NCBI RefSeq assembly: GCF_900163715.1
Contig: NZ_FWFF01000008.1
Coordinates: forward strand, 62,001-126,000
Reading direction: 5' to 3'
From: Brevibacterium yomogidense
GTDB lineage: Bacteria; Actinomycetota; Actinomycetes; Actinomycetales; Brevibacteriaceae
DNA length: 64,000 bases
In this document: positions 51,755 to 59,945 of the stretch, piece by piece
Position numbering within the stretch: position 1 is the first letter of the stretch
How the letters are laid out: each line of letters opens with the position of its first letter
Position numbers and translations under genes: made by a program
Notes under the pieces: generated by a model
The model's database searches: none
What the model saw: the letters and a program-made list of their open reading frames with translations, nothing else
Told to the model about the DNA's origin: nothing

Positions 51755-52921
51755 TCAGAACGAGCGGGGCATGCCCAGCACGTGCTGGCCGACGAACGAC
51801 AGGATGAGGTTCGTCGAGATCGGCGCGATCTGGTAGAGGCGCGTCTCGCGGAACTTCCGCTCGATGTTGTACTCGCGGGACATGCCGAAGCCGCCGTGCG
51901 TCTGCAGGGCCGTGTCGCCGGCCTTCCAGGACGCCTCGGAGGCGAGCATCTTGGCCATGTTCGCCTCGGCGCCGCAGGACTTGCCCGCGTCGAAGAGGTC
52001 CGCCGCCTTCCACCGCATGAGGTCAGCGGCCTCGAGCTCGATGTGCGCGCGTGCGATCGGGAACTGGACGCCCTGGTTCGCACCGATGGGCCGGTTGAAG
52101 ACGACGCGCTCCTTCGAATAGTCCACAGCGCGGTCGATGAACCAGCGGCCGTCACCGATGCACTCGCTGGCGATGAGGATCCGCTCCGCGTTCATACCGG
52201 TCAGGACGTACTTGAAGCCCTTGCCCTCCTCTCCGATGAGGGAGGAGGCGGGGATGCGCATGTCATCGAAGAACAGCGCGTTCGTCGAGTGGTTGACCAT
52301 GGTGTCGATCGGGTTGATCGTCAGTCCGGGCAGATCGCGGATGTCGATGAGGAACAGCGAGATCCCGTCGGACTTCTTCTGCACCTGGTCCAGCGGCGTG
52401 GTCCGCGCGAGCAGGAGCATGAGGTCGGACTGCTGGACGCGGGAGATGAAGACCTTCTGCCCGTTGACGACGTACTCGTCGCCGTCGCGCACCGCGGTCG
52501 TCGTGAGGCTCGTGGTGTCCGTGCCGGCTCCGGGCTCGGTGACGCCGAACGCCTGGAGGCGCAGATCTCCCGTCGCGATCTGCGGGAGGTACTGCTGCTT
52601 CTGCTCCTCGCTGCCGTGGTGGAGCACCGCGTTCATCGTGTAGAGCTGCGCGTGGACGGCGCCGGAGTTCGCACCGTTGTAGTTGATCTGCTCGAGGATC
52701 GCGGATCCATCGCCCAGACCCAGGCCGAGGCCGCCGTACTCCTCGGGGATCAGCGCACCCAGTGCGCCGGTCCCGGTGAGGGCCTCGACGAACTTCTCCG
52801 GGTAGGCCTCCTCCTTGTCGACCTGCTGCCAGTAGGTGTCGGGAAAGTCCTGGCAGATCTGGTCGACCAGCGAGCGGAGATCCTTGCGGGTCTCGGTCTC
52901 CTCGTACGTGTTGATGGTCAT
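51755..52921 (-). CDS. Acyl-CoA dehydrogenase
   Basis: 388 residues, FAD enzyme oxidising an acyl-CoA at C2-C3. Marks: LIPEEYGGLGLGLGDGSAIL, QAFGVTEPGAGTDTTSL (FAD), LLIGEEGKGFKYVL-like region and THGGFGMSREYNIERKFRET with LYQIAPIST. The usual catalytic Glu of the YEGT motif is replaced (Ala-Pro-Ile-Ser-Thr); a Glu in GMNAERILIASECIG sits where isovaleryl-CoA dehydrogenase has its base. Start ATG 52921, GGAG five bases upstream. In the same run as the CoA-transferase, so it probably acts on that product. Confidence 0.92.
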   Translation of the reverse strand: MTINTYEETETRKDLRSLVDQICQDFPDTYWQQVDKEEAYPEKFVEALTGTGALGALIPEEYGGLGLGLGDGSAILEQINYNGANSGAVHAQLYTMNAVLHHGSEEQKQQYLPQIATGDLRLQAFGVTEPGAGTDTTSLTTTAVRDGDEYVVNGQKVFISRVQQSDLMLLLARTTPLDQVQKKSDGISLFLIDIRDLPGLTINPIDTMVNHSTNALFFDDMRIPASSLIGEEGKGFKYVLTGMNAERILIASECIGDGRWFIDRAVDYSKERVVFNRPIGANQGVQFPIARAHIELEAADLMRWKAADLFDAGKSCGAEANMAKMLASEASWKAGDTALQTHGGFGMSREYNIERKFRETRLYQIAPISTNLILSFVGQHVLGMPRSF

Positions 52922-52963
52922 GATCGCTCCTTCGGATCTGGGATGTGGTCGGGAGTGGGCTGG

Positions 52964-53031
52964 TTCATCTGTGGGGCTGGGTCATCGGTGGGGCCGTGTC
53001 ATCTGTGGTGCTGGGTCATCTGTGGTGCTGT
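52964..53031. repeat. Four 17-nt tandem units between CoA-transferase and dehydrogenase genes
   Basis: Four exact-length units of GTCATCTGTGGTGCTGG; units 3 and 4 differ by one base, 1 and 2 by more. They fill the spacer just after the CoA-transferase stop. Confidence 0.92.
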
Positions 53032-53036
53032 CTGAG

Positions 53037-54230
53037 TCACTGGTCCAGCCACGCGAGGACGGAGTCCGTGTGCTCGCCCAGAGCGGGGACGCCGCCGAAG
53101 TCCTGGGCCTCCGCTGGGACGGACCACGGCGGCCGGAGGGTCTCCGCGGAGCCGCCGGGGTGCGGGGTGTCGACCCAGCGGCCGCGGGCCCGCAGCTGCG
53201 GATGGTCGCCCAGGTCGCGGATCCCGTTGAGGCGGGCCACCGCGATGTCGGCCTTCTCCAGAAGGGCCCGGACCTCATCGGTCGTGAAGGCGGTGAACCG
53301 CTCCTCGATGAGGGCCTCGAGATCGTCTGCCCGGGCGACTCGGTTCGGCTGGTCGACGTACCGGGGGTCATCGGCGAGCTGCGGGTCTCCCAGCACGATG
53401 TCGCAGAGCCTGCGCCACTCGCGGTCGTTCTGCACTGCGAAGAGGACCTGGCCGCCGTCCCCGGTGGCGAACGCGCCGTAGGGTGCGATCGTCGCGTGCG
53501 ACGTGCCGCGGCGCAGCGGTGCCGCACCGGAGTGCAGGGCGTAGTGGAGCGGGTAGCTCAGCCATTCGGCCAGGGCCTCGAGCATGGAGATCTTCACCGG
53601 CAGTGCCTCGCCGAACCGCAGTCGGTGGTGCAGCGCCGCGAGGATCGACGAGTAGGCGTAGGAGCCCGCGGCGATGTCCGCGATGGAGATGCCGACCTTC
53701 GCCTGGACGTCGCCGTCGCCCGTGAGGTCGATGAGCCCGGACTCGCCCTGGACCAGCAGGTCGTAGGCCTTCGCGGTCGCCATCGGCCCGTCCTCGCCGT
53801 AGCCGGAGATGCCGCAGGCGATGACGTGGGGGTGCCTCTCCTGCACCGCGTCCGGATCCAGGCCCGCGCGGCGGGCCGCGGAGGGGGAGAGGTTCTGGAT
53901 GAAGACGTCTGCGCGCTCGAGCAGCTGCTCGAGGCGAGCACGGCCGTCATCGTCCTTGAGGTCGAGGACGACGGATTCCTTGCCGCGGCCCAGCCAGAGG
54001 AACGCGGACGAGGTGCCGTCGACGTGAGAATCGTAGGCGCGCGCGAAGTCGCCCCCGCCCGGTCGCTCGACCTTGATGACCCGTGCGCCGAGGTCCGCCA
54101 GCTGCCGCGAGGCGAACGGTGCGGCCACCGCCTGCTCGAGCGCCACGACGACGATGCCGTCGAGCGGGCGACGGAGCGCGTCCGCGGCCGAGGCCCCGGT
54201 GGCTGTGGTCGTCGTCGCTGAGGTGGTCAC
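53037..54230 (-). CDS. CaiB/BaiF family (class III) CoA-transferase
   Basis: 397 residues; moves CoA from an acyl-CoA donor to a free carboxylic acid. N-terminal LDGIVVVALEQAVAAPFASR and VIKVERPGGGDFAR, the catalytic Asp in AYDLLVQGESGL, and GYGEDGP are typical. GTG 54230 overlaps the preceding MmgE/PrpD stop (GTGA), so the two are coupled. Among known members, succinyl-CoA:glutarate CoA-transferase, (R)-citramalyl and mesaconyl enzymes share this fold; the real acid is unknown but is likely the one imported by the TRAP system. Confidence 0.93.
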   Translation of the reverse strand: MTTSATTTTATGASAADALRRPLDGIVVVALEQAVAAPFASRQLADLGARVIKVERPGGGDFARAYDSHVDGTSSAFLWLGRGKESVVLDLKDDDGRARLEQLLERADVFIQNLSPSAARRAGLDPDAVQERHPHVIACGISGYGEDGPMATAKAYDLLVQGESGLIDLTGDGDVQAKVGISIADIAAGSYAYSSILAALHHRLRFGEALPVKISMLEALAEWLSYPLHYALHSGAAPLRRGTSHATIAPYGAFATGDGGQVLFAVQNDREWRRLCDIVLGDPQLADDPRYVDQPNRVARADDLEALIEERFTAFTTDEVRALLEKADIAVARLNGIRDLGDHPQLRARGRWVDTPHPGGSAETLRPPWSVPAEAQDFGGVPALGEHTDSVLAWLDQ

Positions 54231-55699
54231 TGTGCGGCCTCCTGGTCGGCACGGTCCGCGAGGACCGTGGTGATGCGCTGTGCGACCTCGGACACCGAGC
54301 GCTGATCGGCGATCGTCACGAGTGCGTCGAAGAGCGCAGACCGTGCGGAGGAGGCGTCCCCGGGTGTGCTCCCACCCGGAAGGCCGGCTGCTGTGAGGCA
54401 GTCATCGAACTTGGTCCTCAGGGTGGCGTCGTCGACCGGACGGGTCGCATGGCCGCGCGGCCGATCGACACGGCGGCTGAACGTGCGCCCATCGGCCAGG
54501 GTCGCGACGACGACGGCGTATCCGGCGGTCCACTCGGCGGGACCCACGGGCGGGACTTCGGCCTCGGCCTTCGTCACCGTCGCCAGCAGGTCCTGCAGCG
54601 CAGGGCGGGCGACGGAGTCCGGTTCGAACGAGGCGAGGGTGACGGCCCCGTCCGCGAGCATCGCGGCGGCGACGTACTCCATGCTGAACTTCGCCTGCGT
54701 GCCGTCGACGGGCCGCGGGTGGATGAGCGGGGCGAGCCCGCCCGGCTGGACGGTCACGTGGAGTGACGCGATGGAGGTGGGGTCGATCCCGTCGGCCACC
54801 AGGTCCTCGCGGAGTTCGGCGACGGCGTCCGCTGCGGCGTGCGTGTAGTAGCAGCAGGGATAGAGCTTCACGTTGAGGAACGCTGTCGCGACGTCCGCAT
54901 CCGTCACGGGCGGCGCGGACGACTCTCCGCGGTGCAGCGCGATGAAGCCCAGCGGCCCCTCGAGCAGCTGGTCATCAGCGGTGAAGCCCTCATCTGCGAG
55001 GGACGCGGCGAGCACGGCATTGTGCGCGGCCGCTCCGGCATGGAGCGGCTTCGTCATCGTCCCGAAGTTCTGCCTGCTGCCCTGGGCCAGAGAGCCCGCG
55101 ATCCCCAGCGCCGCGCGCATACGGGGCTCGTCGAGCCCCATCACGGATCCCACCGCGGCTGCGGCCGCGACTGTCCCGAGTGTGCTCGTCGTGTGCCAGC
55201 CGGCCTCGTAGTGCGAGCGCACGCCGACGGCCGCACCCAGGAGCCGGCCGACCACCAGGCCGCGGTGGAAGGCGGCGACGACGTCCGCACCGGACGCGCG
55301 GCGATCGGCGCCCACTGACAGCAGTGCCGGCACCATCGCGGCGGACGGGTGGCTGATCGTCGCATCATCGACGTCGTCGTAGTCGAGCGCGTGGGCGGCC
55401 AGACCGGTGGCGCGGGCCCGATCGGCGAGGGGGGAACCAGAGGAGAACGGTGCGTGGCCCGTCGCCTGGACGAAGGCGGCGACTCCCGGGTCCGGCAGTC
55501 CGGCGATCGCGCACGCGACGGTGTCTGCGAAGGCGATCCCCGCCCCGCGGGCCGCCTCGGCAGGACGCGGGTGTGCCCATGAGCGGGCGATGTCGACGAG
55601 GCGCCCGGTGAAGTCTGCTGTGCGGAGCGTCTCCAGGGGAGTGTCCGCAGTCGGCAGCGTGAGCGGGGGATCGGTGCGATCGGATGCGATCGGGTTCAC
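54227..55699 (-). CDS. MmgE/PrpD family protein
   Basis: 490 residues from GTG 55699 (GAAGGAG ten bases upstream). The all-helical first domain carries AAHALDYDDVDDATISHPSA, the family's best-known motif, and GSRQNFGTMTKPLHAG; the C-terminal part has FSMEYVAAAMLADG. Members include 2-methylcitrate dehydratase, cis-aconitate decarboxylase and iminodisuccinate epimerase, so a dehydration or isomerisation of a di- or tricarboxylate is expected. First gene of the minus-strand catabolic run; its spacer to iclR holds a 25-bp inverted repeat. Confidence 0.9.
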   Translation of the reverse strand: MNPIASDRTDPPLTLPTADTPLETLRTADFTGRLVDIARSWAHPRPAEAARGAGIAFADTVACAIAGLPDPGVAAFVQATGHAPFSSGSPLADRARATGLAAHALDYDDVDDATISHPSAAMVPALLSVGADRRASGADVVAAFHRGLVVGRLLGAAVGVRSHYEAGWHTTSTLGTVAAAAAVGSVMGLDEPRMRAALGIAGSLAQGSRQNFGTMTKPLHAGAAAHNAVLAASLADEGFTADDQLLEGPLGFIALHRGESSAPPVTDADVATAFLNVKLYPCCYYTHAAADAVAELREDLVADGIDPTSIASLHVTVQPGGLAPLIHPRPVDGTQAKFSMEYVAAAMLADGAVTLASFEPDSVARPALQDLLATVTKAEAEVPPVGPAEWTAGYAVVVATLADGRTFSRRVDRPRGHATRPVDDATLRTKFDDCLTAAGLPGGSTPGDASSARSALFDALVTIADQRSVSEVAQRITTVLADRADQEAAQ

Positions 55700-55773
55700 G
55701 CGCGGGATGCTCCTTCGGGCCGTGACGACTGCGGATCGTGACGGACCAGCCGTGCTCTTCACCCATCGGTCCG

Positions 55774-55798
55774 CAGAGTGGACCGGTGGTCCACTCTG
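55774..55798. promoter_or_regulatory. IclR operator between mmgE/prpD-run and iclR
   Basis: CAGAGTGGACC-GGT-GGTCCACTCTG: a perfect 11-bp inverted repeat with a three-base spacer, in the 206-base gap between the divergent genes. Its GTGGACC/GGTCCAC core and placement suit an IclR-family dimer acting on both promoters. Confidence 0.8.
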
Positions 55799-55905
55799 TA
55801 TGTAATGTAGATCTCGGGAGCGTCCACGTCAAAACGCCTCCCCGTTCAACGCTCTGTTCAGCGCCCCCTGAACAGACACAGTCTTCGCGATCGGAGTCCA
55901 TCAGC

Positions 55906-56643
55906 ATGTCGCAGTCGATCCAGAGCGTCCTCAACGCCTTCGCCGTGCTGGAAGCTGTCGCCGACCGTCAGCCGGTCGGCCTCTCCGAGACCGCCAGAGT
56001 CACCGGGCTGCCGAAGACGACGGTCCTGCGCTGCCTCGCCACCCTCCACGAGACCGGGTGGCTGCTGCCCAGCATCGACGGCCGGTCGGAGTGGTCGCTC
56101 ACGAACAGGTCGCTGCTGATCGGCATGCGGTCGACCCCCGCGGGCGGACTCGCCGCAGTCGCGCAGGAGGAGCTCAGTGCGATCCGCGAGGAGGTGGGCG
56201 AGACCGTCCACCTGCTCGTGCGCGACGAGGACTCCCAAGTCGTCGTCTCCCGCGCGGACGGGGTGAATGCGATCCGCACCTATCTGGGACTCGGCACGCG
56301 TGTCCCGTTCCACAGCACCGGATCCGGCCGGGCGATGCTGGCCGCGATGCCGGCGGACGAACGGGATCGGCTCCTCGACGTGGAGTCCTCGCTGCCGGGC
56401 TTCGACAGGGACGCGGTGGAGAGGCACGTGACAGCGGCGATCACCCGCGGCTACGCGGTGAATCACGGTGAATGGCGCGATGAGGTCGGCGGAGTGGGCG
56501 TCGCCGTCTTCGGCGGGGCGGGTGATCTGCGCGCGGCCGTGTCCGTCTCGCTGCCGGCGGCCCGGCTCGCCGCGATCGGTGCCGAATCCGTCGCAGACGT
56601 CCTGCTCGCCTCCCAGCGGAGGCTCTCGCACATCCTGCGGTGA
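55906..56643 (+). CDS. IclR-family transcriptional regulator
   Basis: 245 residues from ATG 55906 (GGAG nine bases upstream). Winged HTH: SVLNAFAVLEAVADRQPVGL, LSETARVTGLPKTTVLRCLA; C-terminal effector domain with TVHLLVRDEDSQVVVSRADG, GTRVPFHSTGSGRAMLAAMP and RGYAVNHGEWRDEVGGVGVA. It is divergent from the MmgE-CaiB-ACAD-TRAP run and precedes the aminotransferase-kinase pair on its own strand by 51 bases, so it may govern both. Effector unknown, presumably a carboxylic acid of the pathway. Confidence 0.93.
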   Translation: MSQSIQSVLNAFAVLEAVADRQPVGLSETARVTGLPKTTVLRCLATLHETGWLLPSIDGRSEWSLTNRSLLIGMRSTPAGGLAAVAQEELSAIREEVGETVHLLVRDEDSQVVVSRADGVNAIRTYLGLGTRVPFHSTGSGRAMLAAMPADERDRLLDVESSLPGFDRDAVERHVTAAITRGYAVNHGEWRDEVGGVGVAVFGGAGDLRAAVSVSLPAARLAAIGAESVADVLLASQRRLSHILR

Positions 56644-56694
56644 GATCCATCTGCGGTGAGATCCGTTCCGCTGCCGCCTGGCACACTGGGGTTC

Positions 56695-57999
56695 ATGAGC
56701 GACGACGCGCACACTCCCGCGGCACCACGCAGTGCTCCCGCGGCACCACGCAGTGCTCCCGCGGCACCACGCAGGGCCGGGACCTACCGCACCTTCTACT
56801 CGGAGCCTCTGACAGTGGCCTCCGCGCAGGGCTGCACGATCACCGACACCAGCGGGATCGACTTCCTCGACGCGTACAACAACGTCCCCGTGCTCGGGCA
56901 CTCGCACCCCGCGATCGCTGACGCCGTCCATGCCCAGCTGCTGCGTGCGAACACCCACACCCGGTACCTCGATGACGTCGTCGACGCGTACTCCCGCGAT
57001 CTGCTGGCACTCCTGCCCCAGCACATCGAATCCGTCGTCTACACGTGCTCCGGCTCGGAGGCCAACGACCTCGCCCTCCAGGTCGCCGCGTACTCCTCGA
57101 TGAGTGAGGGGGTGATCGTCGCGCGCCGGGCCTATCACGGGACGACGAGCGCCACTGCCGCGATCTCCCCGAGCCTCAGCCCTGCCCCGCGCGACCATGT
57201 CGTCACGGTCGACATCCCCGATGCGGACGATCCGGACTTCGGCCGGCTCCTGGCTGGCCGCGTGCGCCGCGCCGCTGCGGAGCTCGAGCGCCGCGGCCAC
57301 GGCACGTCGGCGTTCGTCCTCGACTCGACGATGACCTCAGAGGGGATCATCGCGGGGGAGCACGTGCGACTGGCCCTCGCCGTCGACGCGGTCCACGACG
57401 CGGGCGGCTTCTACATCGCCGACGAGGTCCAGGCCGGGTTCTTCCGCACCGGCACCTGGTGGGGGTACGAGTCTCTGGGCGTCGCCCCCGACCTCGTCAC
57501 CTTCGGCAAGCCGATGGGCGGCGGGATGCCCGTCGCCGCCGTCGCGGGTCCGCGCGTCGTCTTCAGCGACTTCGGCGGACAGCAGCGCTACTTCAACACC
57601 TTCGCCGGCACTCCCGCGCCGATCGCCGCCGCACACACGGTGCTCAACGCGCTGCGCGACGGCGGCTTCGGTGAGAGGGTCCCGGAAGCCGGCCAGCGCC
57701 TCGGCGACGGGCTGTCCGACGCACTCGCGGAGGCGGGCGTGGACGGACGGGTGCGCCGTGCGGGACTCATGGTCGGCGTCGATCTGCAACCGGCCGCGGG
57801 CGACGCGGCGCGCGCCGGCGCGTGGGCCGGAGAGCTCGTCGAGGCGATGTACGCGCGCCGCGTGCTGGTCAGCCGCACGGGTCCGGGCGACGCAGTGGTG
57901 AAGATCAGGCCGCCGCTCGTCATCACCGACGAGGAGATCGACCGGCTGATCGAGGCGTTCCGGGGTGCGCTCGAGGATGTGGGTTCGGCGTATGCGTGA
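56695..57999 (+). CDS. Class-III aminotransferase-fold enzyme, phospho-lyase-like
   Basis: 434 residues from ATG 56695. PLP fold type I; Schiff-base Lys272 in TFGKPMGGGMP, IADEVQAGFFRTG before it and SGSEANDLALQVA in the N-half. The segment LDAYNNVPVLGHSHPAIADA with NTHTRYLDD is the mark of the ethanolamine-phosphate/5-phosphohydroxylysine phospho-lyase branch, rather than ornithine- or GABA-type transaminases. These eliminate phosphate and ammonia from phosphorylated amino alcohols to form aldehydes. The next gene codes for the matching kinase. The N-terminus has a threefold 7-residue repeat. Confidence 0.83.
   Translation: MSDDAHTPAAPRSAPAAPRSAPAAPRRAGTYRTFYSEPLTVASAQGCTITDTSGIDFLDAYNNVPVLGHSHPAIADAVHAQLLRANTHTRYLDDVVDAYSRDLLALLPQHIESVVYTCSGSEANDLALQVAAYSSMSEGVIVARRAYHGTTSATAAISPSLSPAPRDHVVTVDIPDADDPDFGRLLAGRVRRAAAELERRGHGTSAFVLDSTMTSEGIIAGEHVRLALAVDAVHDAGGFYIADEVQAGFFRTGTWWGYESLGVAPDLVTFGKPMGGGMPVAAVAGPRVVFSDFGGQQRYFNTFAGTPAPIAAAHTVLNALRDGGFGERVPEAGQRLGDGLSDALAEAGVDGRVRRAGLMVGVDLQPAAGDAARAGAWAGELVEAMYARRVLVSRTGPGDAVVKIRPPLVITDEEIDRLIEAFRGALEDVGSAYA
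56716..56778 (+). repeat. Three 21-nt tandem units at the N-terminus of the phospho-lyase-like gene
   Basis: Two exact copies and one near copy of a 21-nt unit coding for PAAPRSA. Near identity implies recent expansion. Confidence 0.92.
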
Positions 58000-58007
58000 G
58001 GGTTCGG

Positions 58008-59039
58008 ATGGATGAGCCAGAACAGAGCGACGAATCAGCCCTGCGATCGGCTGTTCTGGACGCAGTCGCCCGCGCATACGGCCTCGACCCGTGCGCACCG
58101 CGCGTCTTCAAAGGTGAGTTCGACCGGAACATCCGCATCACCGACCCGGAGCAGGGCACCTGGCTCATCAAGGTGAGTGACGAGCAGACACCGGCCGTCG
58201 CGCTCGACTGGCAGGAGACCGTGCTGGACGCGGCCGCGCGCCGGAACGAGCTTGGTTTCCATCTGGCCGGCCACTCAGCCTCGGCGATCGCCACTCCTCG
58301 CCTGCGTGCGACCCGGTCGGGCCAGCGACGGATCACGCTGGAGCACGGCGGCACGACCTTCCGCATCCGGGTCGTCGAGTGGATCGACGGGGACCTCCTG
58401 TCGACGCGCAGTGCGGTGCCGCGCAGCGTCTACGTGCAGCTCGGCCGCACGTCTGCCGCGCTGACCCGCGCGTTCGCGGATCTCACGCCTCCTGCTGACC
58501 TTCCCGAGCACACGTGGCTCGCGCAGCGCAGCACCCGTGAGATCCGCGCAGCGCTCACCCGCCTGCCGGCAGGCGAGCGCACCCGCACCGTCGCCGAGGT
58601 CGTCGCCCGATTCGAGCGCGACCACGCCGACCGCCTGGCCCGGGTCCCATGGGGAGTCGTCCACCAGGACCTCCACGACGACAACACGATCGTCACAGGC
58701 GGCGACGACTCGCCAGAGATGAGGCTCATCGGGGTCATCGACTTCAACGACGCCCATCGCGCACCCCTCGTCGCGGACCCCGCGATCGCCGCGGCGTACG
58801 CGACGCTCCGAGCCGACGATCCCCGCGATCGCATCGCAGCGGTGGTGGCGGGCTACGAGCAGATCCGTGCGCTCAGCGACGACGAGCGTGCACTCGTGGA
58901 GCCGCTCGCGCTGCTGCGGCTGTGCACGAACTGGTCGGTGTGGAGCGTCCGCGCGGCAGAGGCGCACGACCCCGAGTACGCACTGCACCGCTCGCAGCAC
59001 ACGTGGGCCGCGGTGGACGCGCTGCTGGGCCGGCACTGA
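58008..59039 (+). CDS. APH-fold kinase, hydroxylysine-kinase-like
   Basis: 343 residues from ATG 58008, eight bases after the aminotransferase-fold gene. Small-molecule kinase of the aminoglycoside phosphotransferase fold: VFKGEFDRNIRI near residue 30, WLIKVSDEQTP (ATP Lys), VVHQDLHDDNTIV (catalytic HxDxxxxN), GVIDFNDAHRAPLVADPAIA (metal Asp). The last element is closest, from memory, to the kinase domain of hydroxylysine kinase and of bacterial kinase-aminotransferase fusions. It probably phosphorylates an amino alcohol whose product the preceding gene's enzyme cleaves. A true antibiotic-resistance role is unlikely. Confidence 0.85.
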   Translation: MDEPEQSDESALRSAVLDAVARAYGLDPCAPRVFKGEFDRNIRITDPEQGTWLIKVSDEQTPAVALDWQETVLDAAARRNELGFHLAGHSASAIATPRLRATRSGQRRITLEHGGTTFRIRVVEWIDGDLLSTRSAVPRSVYVQLGRTSAALTRAFADLTPPADLPEHTWLAQRSTREIRAALTRLPAGERTRTVAEVVARFERDHADRLARVPWGVVHQDLHDDNTIVTGGDDSPEMRLIGVIDFNDAHRAPLVADPAIAAAYATLRADDPRDRIAAVVAGYEQIRALSDDERALVEPLALLRLCTNWSVWSVRAAEAHDPEYALHRSQHTWAAVDALLGRH

Positions 59040-59061
59040 GCGCGCGGCGGGATCCCTCCCG

Positions 59062-59880
59062 TCAGTCGATCTTCCCGATCGGCTCCCGCTTCTCCGACTG
59101 GAAGCGATCCTCGTTCCTGCCGTAGGCCCAGTACCCGGAGATCGAGATCTGCTCGCGTGAGAGCTCATGTTCCTTGAGCAGCCCGCGGACCTGTTTGATC
59201 GATTCCCGCTCTCCGTGCGCGAAGACATGGACGCGGCCCTCGAGCCAGGGCCGGGAGCGGATGGTGGTGGCGAGCAGATCCGTCGCCGCTCCGCCGGCTG
59301 ATCCGACGGCCCAGACGATCTCGACTCCCTCCGGCGCAGCGAGGTCGAGCCGATCCTCCTCGTCATCGACGACGAGGAATGCGTAGCCGCGCGCGTCGGC
59401 GGGCAGGGCTTCGAGCGCTGCGGCGACGGCGGGCAGGGCGGAGAGATCGCCTGCCAGCAGGTGCCAGTCGGCGGAGCTGTCCGGGGTGTACGCGCCGCCG
59501 GGCCCCTGGAAGACGATCCGATCGCCGGGACGCGCATCGCGAGCCCAGGGAGCGGCGAGGCCCTCGTCCCCGTGGACCACGAAGTCGAGTGTGAGAGTGC
59601 CGGCCTCCATATCCACATGGCGCACGGTGTAGGTGCGGGTGACGGGGATGTCGTCTGCGGGGAGGGTCTCGCGCAGCTCCGCGAGGTCGTACGGGGGCTC
59701 CAGCCCCAGCTCCGGCTTCGCGAAGACGATCTTCACGTAGGCGTCGGTGCTGGGCGGCTGCGGGAACGTCGAGAAGCCGGGGCCGCCGACGACGAGCCGC
59801 ACGAGGGAGGGCGAGAGCCGCGAGCGCTCGAGGACCTCCATGACGTGCTGGGGGCGCTTCGGACGTGGGCGGTCGCTCAT
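59062..59880 (-). CDS. Siderophore-interacting protein (FAD-dependent ferric reductase)
   Basis: 272 residues. FAD-binding domain with RTYTVRHVD (residues 82-90) and FVVHGDEGLAAPWARDARPG, and a C-terminal NAD(P)H-binding SIP domain (LLAGDLSALPAVAAALEALP, HVFAHGERESIKQVRGLLKE, ISISGYWAYGRNED). Reduces ferric siderophores in the cytoplasm to free iron. ATG 59880; an IdeR/DtxR-like site lies 47 bases upstream, suggesting iron repression. Uptake genes are not in the window. Confidence 0.95.
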   Translation of the reverse strand: MSDRPRPKRPQHVMEVLERSRLSPSLVRLVVGGPGFSTFPQPPSTDAYVKIVFAKPELGLEPPYDLAELRETLPADDIPVTRTYTVRHVDMEAGTLTLDFVVHGDEGLAAPWARDARPGDRIVFQGPGGAYTPDSSADWHLLAGDLSALPAVAAALEALPADARGYAFLVVDDEEDRLDLAAPEGVEIVWAVGSAGGAATDLLATTIRSRPWLEGRVHVFAHGERESIKQVRGLLKEHELSREQISISGYWAYGRNEDRFQSEKREPIGKID

Positions 59881-59926
59881 GGAGATGCGTCCTTTCGAAA
59901 GGGGATGTGCTCCGACCCTAGCCGAC

Positions 59927-59945
59927 GCAGGTGAGGGCGACCTAA
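59927..59945 (-). promoter_or_regulatory. IdeR/DtxR-like iron box
   Basis: Read on the minus strand, TTAGGTCGCCCTCACCTGC keeps both conserved half sites of the 19-bp iron box (TTAGGT...ACCT), 13 of 19 positions against the consensus as I recall it, and precedes the siderophore-interacting protein. Confidence 0.6.

Noticed and set aside
52964..53031. CRISPR-like array
   Set aside because: Units are contiguous, without unique spacers, and only 17 nt long; a plain tandem repeat.
58008..59039. Aminoglycoside-resistance gene
   Set aside because: APH fold only; it is coupled to a phospho-lyase-like gene and its DFNDAHRAPLVADPAIA element is of the amino-alcohol kinase kind.
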